DNA of 64,000 bases from a virus, in IMG/VR virus record IMGVR_UViG_3300035704_000007, positions 1 through 64,000 of that record; one strand, 5' to 3'. The notes below the pieces were generated by a model. It ran no database searches, was not told the DNA's origin, and saw nothing but the letters and a program-made list of their open reading frames with translations. Positions within the stretch are counted from its first letter, which is position 1; every line of letters begins with the position of its first letter. The position numbers and the translations under genes were made by a program. Below, piece by piece: positions 48,720 through 56,476 of the stretch.

Positions 48720-48731
48720 CGCTGGCTTTCT

Positions 48732-49196
48732 TTAGCTGGGCGTGAACGTCAAAATGGCCACCGGCTCGGTGACGGTGTTGGCCAGGGTGCCGGTCGCGCT
48801 GGTCTGAAAGGTAATGACATCCCCGAGCGCCACGACCAGGTTGGCCGGCGTAGCGGACAGCGCCAGCACGCGGCGCCCGTAGGCCGCGAGCGCCGCGCCC
48901 CCCGTCACCTGGGTTGTCTGGCCGGTCGCCGCCAGCATCACCGCGTTGCTGTTGCTTTTATTGGTCACGGTGAAGGTCAGGAAGTTGGTGTCACTGGCCG
49001 CCAGCGCGTCCTTCGCCGCGAGCGCCGCCCCGGCGAGCGTGCCGGCGCAGGGGGCGACGAAGAGGATCTCCTGGCTGCCCGTCGTGGCAATCGTCGCCAT
49101 CAGGTGCGAGCGCGAGGTCGCCAGCGCGTTGCTGCTGAGGTTCGCGGCCGTGATCGGCGTCGTCACCTGAATTTGATCTAAGTTGGTGACCCCCAT
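48732..49196 (-). CDS. Beta-rich virion protein, unknown function
   Basis: 154 aa from ATG 49196 (overlap with the upstream stop; an alternative GTG lies 9 bases earlier). Ser/Thr/Ala-rich strands (LMATIATTGSQEILFVAPCA, NLVVALGDVITFQTSATGT). Likely a capsid decoration protein. Confidence 0.55.
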   Translation of the reverse strand: MGVTNLDQIQVTTPITAANLSSNALATSRSHLMATIATTGSQEILFVAPCAGTLAGAALAAKDALAASDTNFLTFTVTNKSNSNAVMLAATGQTTQVTGGAALAAYGRRVLALSATPANLVVALGDVITFQTSATGTLANTVTEPVAILTFTPS

Positions 49197-49501
49197 CAGT
49201 CCCACGCACCTTTGGCCGGGGCGGTGGCCACCGCCCCGAGCTGAGCCTCGCGCTTACTGATCTCCTCGGGCGTGGCCTCGCGCAGTTCGCCCATCCGCAG
49301 CTTGGCGTTCACCTCCGAGGTCAGCGCTGCTTTAGACGGCACCTTGCCGTTGAGGTAGAGATCGGTGTCAGGGTGGTCGGTGTCGCGCTCCCACCAGCCG
49401 CGGTCATCCGAGCGGGTCAAAACCACCCAGACCGTTTTGGGCTTCGAGGCCGGCGCTTCCTGGCCCTGCGCGTCGGTTTTCGTTGTCGTCGGATCGGGCA
49501 T
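49196..49501 (-). CDS. Small capsid-region protein, unknown function
   Basis: 101 aa. TVWVVLTRSDDRGWWERDTD followed by a charged helical tail. First gene downstream of the HNH insertion after the major capsid gene. No family. Confidence 0.55.
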   Translation of the reverse strand: MPDPTTTKTDAQGQEAPASKPKTVWVVLTRSDDRGWWERDTDHPDTDLYLNGKVPSKAALTSEVNAKLRMGELREATPEEISKREAQLGAVATAPAKGAWD

Positions 49502-49519
49502 TGTTAGCCTCCCTCAAAA

Positions 49520-49545
49520 GGAACAACCGGTCGCTTGGTCGAATC
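49520..49545 (+). promoter_or_regulatory. GGAAC-N17-AATC leader element before an HNH gene
   Basis: GGAAC 49520-49524, 17 bases ending CTTGGTCG, AATC 49542-49545. HNH start at 49576. It has the -35-like word of the accessory set and a -10-like word between the two sets. Confidence 0.5.
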
Positions 49546-49575
49546 TAATTACGTGTGTGCGAGAGGAGAAACAAG

Positions 49576-50565
49576 ATGGCATCTAGGGCGCGACGATCGC
49601 TCGAAGAGCGGTTTTGGGAGAAGGTTGAGATTGCCGGCCCGGATGACTGTTGGGAATGGATGGCGTGCCGCGATTTCCGTGGCTATGGCCGGCTCGGCTT
49701 TGGCGGCCACAATGGTGGCGTCGGGTGGGCTTATCGGATCGCCTACCAACTGACCAAAGGACCGATCCCCAAGGGCTATGATGTCCGTCACTTTGTTTGC
49801 CACCATCCCCCGTGCTGCAATCCGAAGCACCTGATCCTGGGAACCAGAGTCGATAACGTCAGTGACATGGTGGCGGCTGGTCGCTGGAAGAACGCGCCGG
49901 TCGCGCCGCCTGATCCGAACCGGGAGCGCTGGGAGCGTCCGCCCGACCCCGAGTACGTCTGTCACACTTGCGGGTTGATCTTCTCCCGGTCCTTCGGCCG
50001 CACTCAAATCGGCAAGCACACCTATTGCTGCCGGGAGCACTACTTCGCCGCTAAGGAGTTTCGGCTGGCAGAGCGTTTCTGGGAGAAGGTCGACAAACGC
50101 GGGCCTGATGAATGCTGGCCGTGGTTGGCGGCGCTTGGGCCGAATGGCTATGGTGTGATTGGGAAGCCCGGCGGCGGCGGTCTCCAGGCTCACCGGGTCG
50201 CCTGGGAGTTGGCTCACGGATCTATTCCCGCCGGGCTGATCGTGCGTCATTACGTCTGCGATAACCGCCCCTGCTGCAACGTCGCGCATATGAAGTTGGG
50301 CACCCGGCGACAGAACAGCGAGGACATGGTTCGAAAGGGACGCCAAGCTACCGGCGACCAAAGCCCGCGCAACCTTCACCCGGAAAGCTATGCCGTGGGC
50401 GAGGCGCATGCCAACTCCAAGCTGGTGCCGGAACAGGTGCGAGCGATTCGGCAGGAGTATGCCCGAGGAGGCATCTCCTTCAGATCGCTCGCCCTGCGGT
50501 ATGGCGTCTGCGCTGGCGTGATTGATCGGATCGTGCATCGCGAAACCTGGAAGCATATCGAGTAG
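49576..50565 (+). CDS. Double-domain HNH_3 homing endonuclease with zinc finger
   Basis: 329 aa from ATG 49576 (GAGAGGAGAAACAAG upstream). Two His-Me finger domains: VRHFVCHHPPCCNPKHLILG, then TRVDNVSDMVAAGR; and VRHYVCDNRPCCNVAHMKLG, then TRRQNSEDMVRKGR. Between them is a CHTCGLIFSR zinc finger, and at the end an HTH (RSLALRYGVCAGVIDRIVHR). Antisense cassette beside the major capsid gene. Confidence 0.88.
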   Translation: MASRARRSLEERFWEKVEIAGPDDCWEWMACRDFRGYGRLGFGGHNGGVGWAYRIAYQLTKGPIPKGYDVRHFVCHHPPCCNPKHLILGTRVDNVSDMVAAGRWKNAPVAPPDPNRERWERPPDPEYVCHTCGLIFSRSFGRTQIGKHTYCCREHYFAAKEFRLAERFWEKVDKRGPDECWPWLAALGPNGYGVIGKPGGGGLQAHRVAWELAHGSIPAGLIVRHYVCDNRPCCNVAHMKLGTRRQNSEDMVRKGRQATGDQSPRNLHPESYAVGEAHANSKLVPEQVRAIRQEYARGGISFRSLALRYGVCAGVIDRIVHRETWKHIE

Positions 50566-50575
50566 AAAGCAAACT

Positions 50576-51844
50576 TCAGGCAGAAAGATTGAGGACACGG
50601 CAAGCAAGCTGATCGAAGACGATAAAACCATCCTCGTACGACATAAAAATTGTCGAAGCCTGGCGTTCCATGAAGCGTTCCATTTCCTGGATCTCGGAGC
50701 CGATCTCGGTGACGTGCTCAATGGCGAAGCGCGAGTCGAAGCCGACGATGCGGGAGGCGGGCGCGTCGCTCGTGAGCCCGACAGTGACGCCTTCTCCGAG
50801 TTGCGGCTGTTGCAGGTTGAGTTGACCGAGGCCCGAGGCGGCGTTGATAGCGACCATGGGAATGTTCGCGGAACCCAGGTTCAGCAGTTCGAGCTGGACC
50901 ACTGGCCCCGATTGAGCAAGGACATGGTCGAGGCGGTAAGGGTTAACGAACAAGGCTTTGAACGACAACCAGGCTTTGGCCGTCAGGGTGCCCACCGTCG
51001 CCGCCGGATCGAGGGTGGTCAGGTTAGAGACCGTCGCGGCCGTGTTGGCGTTGCCGTCGCCGTTGACGAATACATCGATGGCGGCGGCAACCTTATCGAT
51101 TTCCGTCTGCACCTGCATCCGCGCCAGGTGCAGGCCGATCAGATCGATCCGCGCCCGGCGCAGGATCTCGTAAGTCATGTCGAGACCTTTGCCGTATTTG
51201 TGCAGCCTCACCGTCCGGTCCGCGCCCAGGAGCTTCGCACGAGGGATCTCAGCGCCTTGCGCCACGCGGTTGAACCGCTGGCTCGGCGCGTCGTTGACCA
51301 GGTAGAAGGCGCGGTAGGCGTCACCCTGGATCGGCGTCGTCATGGCGACCAGGTCCGCTAGCATGATCGCCGGGGCAATCTGCGGATAACGCGCCTGGGC
51401 GGCGTTCGCGAACGGCTCGATGACCGAGCCGACTGGCTGATCGGTCGAGGCGTAGAGGGCGCGGGTGTTCGGGTTGCGCCCGGAGGCGCGCTTGCAGACG
51501 CGCATCGCCCACTCGTAACCCAGCGCCCGCGTGTTCACGTCGCGGTCGAATGCCTCCCAGCTATCCGAACAATAACCGGTGTCCGCGTCCGACATGACGG
51601 AAATACCGGCGACCTGAAGCTGTCGCTGGAAGGCATCGAAGCCATCCCGATACTGCGAGGAGGGGTCGTGCACCTCCAGGTAGGCCGACAGCCCCATCCC
51701 GCGCTCGCCCGCCTCGCGGATGAACTGGTGGCTGTTGAGCGTGCGGAACAGTTCCGCCGGTCCCGGTCGCTGGCCGTGCGTCACGGCGCGCGGATCGGGA
51801 GGAAGCCCTGGGTTCGGGGGTGCAACGGGTGCGGCGGCTGCCAT
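50576..51844 (-). CDS. Major capsid protein (HK97 fold)
   Basis: 422 aa. LARMQVQTEIDKVAAAIDVF, GDAYRAFYLVNDAPSQRFNR, MTYEILRRARIDLIGLH and the C-terminal SEIQEMERFMERQASTIFMS, then EDGFIVFD, fit HK97-type capsid proteins. An extended acidic/proline N-terminus (~70 residues) may be a delta-like segment. Located after decoration and protease/scaffold genes, as expected. Confidence 0.85.
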   Translation of the reverse strand: MAAAAPVAPPNPGLPPDPRAVTHGQRPGPAELFRTLNSHQFIREAGERGMGLSAYLEVHDPSSQYRDGFDAFQRQLQVAGISVMSDADTGYCSDSWEAFDRDVNTRALGYEWAMRVCKRASGRNPNTRALYASTDQPVGSVIEPFANAAQARYPQIAPAIMLADLVAMTTPIQGDAYRAFYLVNDAPSQRFNRVAQGAEIPRAKLLGADRTVRLHKYGKGLDMTYEILRRARIDLIGLHLARMQVQTEIDKVAAAIDVFVNGDGNANTAATVSNLTTLDPAATVGTLTAKAWLSFKALFVNPYRLDHVLAQSGPVVQLELLNLGSANIPMVAINAASGLGQLNLQQPQLGEGVTVGLTSDAPASRIVGFDSRFAIEHVTEIGSEIQEMERFMERQASTIFMSYEDGFIVFDQLACRVLNLSA

Positions 51845-51867
51845 ATTAAAACCTCACTTGGATCGAA

Positions 51868-51893
51868 GGAAAACGTCTCTTGTTTGGTGAACT
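51868..51893 (+). promoter_or_regulatory. GGAAA-N17-AACT element before an ORF-less RNA-like region
   Basis: GGAAA 51868-51872, 17 bases ending TTTGGTG, AACT 51890-51893. No gene follows on this strand; the structured non-coding element does. Confidence 0.45.
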
Positions 51894-52200
51894 TACAGTC
51901 AGCGGTCTGCAACCAACGGCGCCTTCGGGATGCCTCTGCACCGGACCGCTGTTTCTTGTCCGGTGAGGCATGGTGTTCCGCAAGGGACCGTGCGGGTTGA
52001 GGGACCTACCGTACCCCTCGCCGGGCAGGCTGATAAGACAAGCCCAGAGGCTTGCGCCCCTTGGTCGGGGGCAATCACCCAGCCCAACGCGCTGCGGCGG
52101 TCCGCAAGTAATGCGTCGGGAGTGGTTCTCATGGAACGGAACCTGTCTTCTCCTGGGCGCAAGCCCCCAGGCTAAAGCCTTCGGGTAGGTGATATTCGTC
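51894..52200 (+). ncRNA. Orphan omega-RNA-like element (possible IS200/IS605-type remnant)
   Basis: No gene on either strand fits 51845-52202. The region is dense in short inverted repeats. It ends in a hairpin with a C-run, 4-bp stem, TAAA loop, 4-bp stem and G-run (52164-52185: CCCCC-AGGC-TAAA-GCCT-TCGGG). The same plan is seen at the right end of the TnpB element (56446-56468) and at 62463-62483. This suggests a non-autonomous TnpB-type element or a solo guide-RNA scaffold between capsid genes. GTGA words lie at both edges. Confidence 0.5.
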
Positions 52201-52202
52201 TC

Positions 52203-52637
52203 CTATTTGCGGACCACGACGGCTGTCGGGTCGGATGCGTCCCAAATCTGACCGCTGCCCTTGACCAGCTCAGCGGCGGTGCCGGAGGCCGTGGTGCGGA
52301 TGAACCCTTTGGCGGAGGCCGCTCCCAGCGCCCCGACGATGGTCGTGCCGTCAGTCAGCGTCGCCGACGCGCCGCCCGGCAGGCTCATACACCCGCCGAC
52401 CTGAACTGTGGCTTTGTTGTCCTGCTCCACCAGCACCAGCTTGCCGACGATGGCCTCGCCGTCCGAGGCAAGCTGAATGGTTTTGTCCGTCGACAGCGAG
52501 ACCGCTTTATTGAGGGTTGCCGCTGCCGTGCCGCCGGCCAACGTCGAGTCAAAAACAATCGTGACGTTATCGATGATGAAGGTAGTAAATACCTCATCGA
52601 TGCCTTCAAACCCGATGACGTTACGGGGGTCAGCCAT
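52203..52637 (-). CDS. Head decoration protein
   Basis: 144 aa. Beta-rich with NKAVSLSTDKTIQLASDGEA, IVGKLVLVEQDNKATVQVGG and CMSLPGGASATLTDGTTI, the pattern of DUF2190-like capsid decoration proteins. Sits directly before the protease/scaffold gene product in the head operon. Confidence 0.72.
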   Translation of the reverse strand: MADPRNVIGFEGIDEVFTTFIIDNVTIVFDSTLAGGTAAATLNKAVSLSTDKTIQLASDGEAIVGKLVLVEQDNKATVQVGGCMSLPGGASATLTDGTTIVGALGAASAKGFIRTTASGTAAELVKGSGQIWDASDPTAVVVRK

Positions 52638-52651
52638 AATTGCTTACTCCT

Positions 52652-53119
52652 CTATCCAGCGTAGGCGCCTTTGGGCGTCCAGTCATTCTTGCCCACGACC
52701 GGCGCCGCATTCGGGTCCGGCTCGCCTTTATCCGCCGAGACGCGCCCGCCGGCCAGGGCCGCCTGCGCCTGCTGCTCGTAAGCCGCTTTCAGCGTTTTGA
52801 GCTGATCGAGCGTGGCATTGGCGAGTAAGGCCCGCTGCGTCTCCAGCGGAAAGCCGTTTCCCTGCGCCCGCACGCCCTCGGCCAGGGTCGCCTCCAGCAG
52901 ATCGACGTGATACTGCCGGCCCATATCAGCCAGCGGCGTCAGGCGCTTCACCTCGTCGGCCAGGGGCAGCAGCTGGTCGCGCTCGGCCCGCAGCGTCGTC
53001 ACCTCGCGGATCTGGGGCGCCATCTCCAGCACGTGAGCGACCGGATCGATGGAGGGGTCCTGCATCTCCAGCAGCCGGCGCAGATCGCGGCGCACGTCGT
53101 CCAGGGTCATTTCTGGCAT
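52652..53119 (-). CDS. Possible nested in-frame scaffold protein
   Basis: An internal ATG at 53119 with AAGGAAACC upstream would yield the C-terminal 155 residues as a separate scaffold, as in lambda C/Nu3. It begins exactly at the domain junction (MPEMTLDDVRRDLRRLLE). Inference only. Confidence 0.35.
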   Translation of the reverse strand: MPEMTLDDVRRDLRRLLEMQDPSIDPVAHVLEMAPQIREVTTLRAERDQLLPLADEVKRLTPLADMGRQYHVDLLEATLAEGVRAQGNGFPLETQRALLANATLDQLKTLKAAYEQQAQAALAGGRVSADKGEPDPNAAPVVGKNDWTPKGAYAG

Positions 53120-54361
53120 AGTGGTTTCCTTGTCGGGTATGAAGCCGTCAGCATAACGGGCGCGCTCGCACTCTTCAAGAGTGTCCAGGGCGAGTTGACG
53201 GGCGTTCTCCAGCGATAGGCTGCTGACGCTGTTGCTACCTTTGAGGTCCGCGCCGCTCCAGGCGCGATGGGAAGCAGGTAAAGCGATCCGATATTGAGCT
53301 TCGAGCAGCCGCGCCGTCTGCGGTTCTAGCAGCCCCGCTTCGCTAGCGCGCTGAGCTTTCAGGACGCCAGCGCCCGGCGTCGCGCCATCATAGACCGCGC
53401 TCAGTTCGCCCATGTGCGCGCCGTCGATGCCAGCGGTCGCCATCACCGGCTCTTTGCGGCCTTCCACGGGATAGCGAATGCCGGGGAAGTGATTGCACTC
53501 GTTCAGGTCCCGGTTGCAGATGTCGCAGATATACCGGCCGTCCGTGCCCAGGTAAAACCCAACCGAGTTGTCATTAATTAAGCCGGATCGGATGCCCCGG
53601 ATCAGATCATCCGTCGGCACGCCATTCAGGTTGAGACCCGGCAAGGTATAGAAGTCGCCTTCAGCGCGCGCGACCCCGTTGCCGCCGCCGCCCACGAACC
53701 GGCCGTCGAGGCTGTGCCCAAAGCCCAACTCGTCCGTCTTATGGCTGTTCTGGAAGTTGACGCCCGCCTGCATATCGGCCGCGAAGTTCCGCAGCGTCGA
53801 AGGCAGCATGTGCGTCATGTAGGCGTCCATGCGCGAGGAGGAGGCTTCAGAAGACCAGAAGAAGGGCGGCGTCTCGTCGAAGATTGAGGGATCGGCGGCG
53901 GCGGCGCGGACCTTGGTCAGCAGCGCTGCCGTGTCCCGAGCCCGGACGACACGCATAGGGAAAGCGAAGGGTGCCGTGCGTCCCTTGTCGTCGGCATCCG
54001 GTTCACTACCCGGATCGGGATTGATCTTGTCGAAATAGGTATCGAGGACGGCGCGCGCTTGAGCCCGCACATCGTCGGGGAGTCCATCTTTTTGTGGGAG
54101 GCGACTCGCGGCTGCCCGCAGGCCGGAAGCCAGTGCAGTCAGCTTGCCCTCTTTCACCGCTGCGAACGGCAGGGAATACGAGCCCTTGAGATCCGCCGCG
54201 CTGCTGTCGTAGCAGAGAAACGCGCGTTTGGCCTGATCGGGCTTCGGGTTGTCCGGCCAGCCGTAGGCGCTGAACACACTGTCCTGGGCGGCGGCACCAT
54301 CCCATGCTGACTCTTTGTCGAGCGGCAAAGAGTCGGACGCGGCACAAGTCCAATCAGCCAT
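52652..54361 (-). CDS. Capsid maturation protease-scaffold fusion
   Basis: 569 aa. The N-terminal ~120 residues (SLPLDKESAWDGAAAQDSVF) form a domain seen in phage prohead proteins. Residues ~125-400 include an apparent protease region with a Cys/His block (RYICDICNRDLNECNHFPG). The C-terminal ~150 residues are helical scaffold (DDVRRDLRRLLEMQDPSIDP, ETQRALLANATLDQLKTLKA). It would assemble and then process the prohead. Catalytic residues not assigned. Confidence 0.7.
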   Translation of the reverse strand: MADWTCAASDSLPLDKESAWDGAAAQDSVFSAYGWPDNPKPDQAKRAFLCYDSSAADLKGSYSLPFAAVKEGKLTALASGLRAAASRLPQKDGLPDDVRAQARAVLDTYFDKINPDPGSEPDADDKGRTAPFAFPMRVVRARDTAALLTKVRAAAADPSIFDETPPFFWSSEASSSRMDAYMTHMLPSTLRNFAADMQAGVNFQNSHKTDELGFGHSLDGRFVGGGGNGVARAEGDFYTLPGLNLNGVPTDDLIRGIRSGLINDNSVGFYLGTDGRYICDICNRDLNECNHFPGIRYPVEGRKEPVMATAGIDGAHMGELSAVYDGATPGAGVLKAQRASEAGLLEPQTARLLEAQYRIALPASHRAWSGADLKGSNSVSSLSLENARQLALDTLEECERARYADGFIPDKETTMPEMTLDDVRRDLRRLLEMQDPSIDPVAHVLEMAPQIREVTTLRAERDQLLPLADEVKRLTPLADMGRQYHVDLLEATLAEGVRAQGNGFPLETQRALLANATLDQLKTLKAAYEQQAQAALAGGRVSADKGEPDPNAAPVVGKNDWTPKGAYAG

Positions 54362-54382
54362 AAGGTTTCTAGCGAACCAACT

Positions 54383-54453
54383 AAAAAAGCAAAGAGCCCC
54401 GGCGGGCCAACCACGGATCAGATGATCCTGGCGGGCTCGTCGGGGCTCTTTGC
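54383..54453 (-). terminator. Intrinsic terminator inside the morphogenesis cluster
   Basis: 13-bp stem (54389-54401/54441-54453) with an inner GGATCA/TGATCC stem. On the minus strand it is followed by six T residues (54388-54383). It lies just upstream of the protease/scaffold gene, so it should cut transcription between packaging/accessory genes and capsid genes unless antiterminated. Confidence 0.8.
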
Positions 54454-54516
54454 CAGTAAGGAAGGAACTATTCAGTTATGAAACACGCACAGCGAGAGGT
54501 ATTCTCGCCCATCAGT

Positions 54517-54756
54517 TTAGCGCAAGTTTGCAAAAGTCGCAACTGCGCCATCTACTGGTTCCTGCCCCAGGCACAGGCGCAGCCGCTCCATGTGCGCCCA
54601 GGAGACGGTATGCTCGCTGCGGCACATTGAGCACCAAACGTGCAGACCGTAGACCGTAAAGCGAGCGAGTAAGCGATGGTCATAGCGGCCATCCACACAG
54701 CAGCAAACCCGAGCTTCGCTGTCCGGCGCGACCAGGGAAACGCGGGCCTCGGTCAA
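54517..54756 (-). CDS. Small Cys-rich protein, unknown function
   Basis: 79 aa from TTG 54756, which overlaps the upstream TGA (TTGA). Cys pairs in VCCCVDG and WCSMCRSEHTV suggest metal binding. Last gene before the terminator at 54383. Confidence 0.5.
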   Translation of the reverse strand: MTEARVSLVAPDSEARVCCCVDGRYDHRLLARFTVYGLHVWCSMCRSEHTVSWAHMERLRLCLGQEPVDGAVATFANLR

Positions 54757-54986
54757 GGAGCGGGCTCTTCCCTGCGCCGTCCCGTTCCCGCGCAATCCGG
54801 GCAGAGGATCGGCTTGACGATGCCCAGGCGCACGGCGACAGCGGAGGCTTCCGGCAGCGCTTCCCAGACACGCCACGGCTCACCGGCCTCGCTATTGGCG
54901 ATCCGGCCGCAGCCGTCGCAGCGCGGGCAGGGTTCGCGAATGACGGCATCGCCGAAACCCGTTTCGGCGTTGATGCTGTGTTTCAT
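54753..54986 (-). CDS. DnaJ-type zinc-finger protein
   Basis: 77 aa from ATG 54986 (ATGA overlap). CPRCDGCGRI and CPDCAGTGRR are two halves of a DnaJ-like CxxCxGxG zinc site. Small accessory protein in the packaging-to-capsid interval. Confidence 0.6.
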   Translation of the reverse strand: MKHSINAETGFGDAVIREPCPRCDGCGRIANSEAGEPWRVWEALPEASAVAVRLGIVKPILCPDCAGTGRRREEPAP

Positions 54987-55204
54987 CCCTCGAGTACCTC
55001 CTCGACTTTGGCCTCCGGCAGTGACAGCAGCCGGCTGCAGACCGGGCAGCGCTTCAGGAGCGCGGCCGGCGGAGCAGGCGGGCCGCTCTGCACGCCCACC
55101 AGCGAGGCGCGGCCGTGGATGTCGCTGACGATCCAGCCGTTGCCGGTCCAGGACCAACGGCAGCCACACCCGCAAGCGCCCGAGGGCAAGAGATGTTCAG
55201 GCAT
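54983..55204 (-). CDS. Small Cys-rich protein, unknown function
   Basis: 73 aa. CGCGCRWSWTG near the start and RCPVCSRLL near the end form a possible zinc site. Its Shine-Dalgarno lies inside the remnant gene end upstream (GAGGAGAAATAG). Confidence 0.55.
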   Translation of the reverse strand: MPEHLLPSGACGCGCRWSWTGNGWIVSDIHGRASLVGVQSGPPAPPAALLKRCPVCSRLLSLPEAKVEEVLEG

Positions 55205-55206
55205 TG

Positions 55207-55263
55207 CTATTTCTCCTCACCCATCAGCGGCGATCCATCGCGCGGAACCCACGCCAATTCATT
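55207..55263 (-). pseudogene. Separated 3' end of the gene interrupted by the TnpB element
   Basis: On the minus strand the frame ELAWVPRDGSPLMGEEK ends at TAG 55207-55209, where a downstream gene's ribosome site overlaps it, a normal gene-end arrangement. No start exists. It probably was the C-terminus of the protein now starting at 56737, cut off by the insertion. Confidence 0.5.
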
Positions 55264-55283
55264 GGCAGTGGAGGAGCGCGATA

Positions 55284-55313
55284 CCTGCTTGTCTGAAGGA
55301 TTGGTGCTATAAT
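55284..55313 (+). promoter_or_regulatory. Extended -10 promoter of tnpB
   Basis: TGCTATAAT with TATAAT at 55308-55313, ten bases before the ATG at 55323; a poor -35 is compensated by the TGN extension. The message would be near-leaderless. Confidence 0.6.
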
Positions 55314-55322
55314 AATGGTGGT

Positions 55323-56459
55323 ATGACGAAAACACTGGTGGTCTCCTTGCGGCCTACTGAGCAGCAGTTACCGGATTTATTCCTGGCAATGGAAGCGTTC
55401 AACGCTGCCTGTAATTGCGTCTCAGCGATTGCCTGGGAGACGCAGGAGTTCAATAACTATCGGCTCCGTCGGCTCGCCTATCGAACGATCCGCGAGCAGT
55501 TTGGACTGCCGGCACAACTGGCGCAGCAGGCCATCGCTAAAGTCGCCAATGCCTACAAGGTCGCGAAGCATCGGCGCGCCGAGTTCGAGCCGCATGGCGC
55601 TGTCACCTATGACTGCCGCGTGTTCCGGCTGTTGGGTGTTTCTGCCGTCTCCATGACGCTGCTCTCCGGTCGCGCTAAAATCGCTCTCTCGCTGGGCGGC
55701 TATCAGGCAGAGCGTCTGCGAGGGGCGAAGGTGGGTGAGGTCGATCTGTGCTATCTTCCCGAGAAGCATCGTTTCCGGCTGCACCTCTCGCTCAAAACCG
55801 AGACGCCGCCGGTCGCCGAGACGGAAGAGTTTCTCGGCATCGACATGGGCATCAAGAACATCGCCGCCGACAGCGACGGCACCCTCTACGCGGGCGGCAA
55901 GCTGCGCCGGCTGCGAAAGGTGGCCCGGCGGGTGCGCCGCCGTCTGCAAAAGCTCGGCACTCGCGGCGCTCGTCGCCTGCTTGTTAAACGACGCCGCAAG
56001 GAACAGCGGCGGGTTGCCCATATCAATCACTGCATCTCCAAACAGATCGTTCAGGCTGCCAAAGGCACCGGGCGTGGGGTCGCGGTCGAAGACCTGACCC
56101 ACATCCACGACCGGATAACGGTTCGCCGGGCAGACCGGGCTGAGCATTCGGGCTGGGCTTTCCACCAACTGCGCTCCTTTATCGAATACAAGTGTGTCAA
56201 CGCCGGCATTGCCTGCATCGCCGTCGATCCCCGGAACACCTCCCGCACCTGCCCCCGCTGTGGGTGCGTCGATAAGCGGAACCGCCCATCCCAGTCCGAA
56301 TTCCGCTGTGTCAAATGTGGAGAGACCGGTCATGCGGATCTCTTCGCCGCGCGAGAAATTGCGCTCAGGGGCCGCTCGCTAAGCCGGCCAAACTGCTCGG
56401 AGGGGAATGCCGCTGAAACCGGCTCCGCTGTCCTTCAGGGCAAAGCCACACCCCTTTAG
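55323..56459 (+). CDS. tnpB: TnpB RNA-guided nuclease
   Basis: 378 aa. The RuvC triad appears intact: GIDMGIKN (D174), VEDLTHI (E256) and GHADLFAA (D339). The zinc ribbon CPRCG...CVKCG (C310, C313, C329, C332) is intact too. N-terminal recognition domain at ~1-165. TnpB cuts DNA next to a short motif, guided by an omega RNA transcribed from its own 3' end. The stop codon lies within the terminal hairpin, as in active elements. Probably functional. Confidence 0.92.
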   Translation: MTKTLVVSLRPTEQQLPDLFLAMEAFNAACNCVSAIAWETQEFNNYRLRRLAYRTIREQFGLPAQLAQQAIAKVANAYKVAKHRRAEFEPHGAVTYDCRVFRLLGVSAVSMTLLSGRAKIALSLGGYQAERLRGAKVGEVDLCYLPEKHRFRLHLSLKTETPPVAETEEFLGIDMGIKNIAADSDGTLYAGGKLRRLRKVARRVRRRLQKLGTRGARRLLVKRRRKEQRRVAHINHCISKQIVQAAKGTGRGVAVEDLTHIHDRITVRRADRAEHSGWAFHQLRSFIEYKCVNAGIACIAVDPRNTSRTCPRCGCVDKRNRPSQSEFRCVKCGETGHADLFAAREIALRGRSLSRPNCSEGNAAETGSAVLQGKATPL

Positions 56460-56476
56460 GGGCTGTGGTCGCTTAC
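56446..56476 (+). ncRNA. 3' end of the TnpB omega RNA (scaffold end)
   Basis: Hairpin CCACA-CCCC-TTTA-GGGG-C-TGTGG (56446-56468) followed by GCTTAC. The guide would begin at ~56477 and run into the interrupted phage gene. The RNA's 5' extent inside the ORF cannot be set by eye. Confidence 0.55.

Larger units (their letters stand above)
55264..56476 (+). mobile_element. IS1341/IS605-type TnpB-only element
   Basis: The element contains only tnpB; no TnpA transposase is present. Left boundary near 55264 is estimated from the coding frame of the interrupted gene. Right boundary near 56476 follows the terminal hairpin and GCTTAC. It is opposite in strand to the interrupted operon. Confidence 0.65.
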
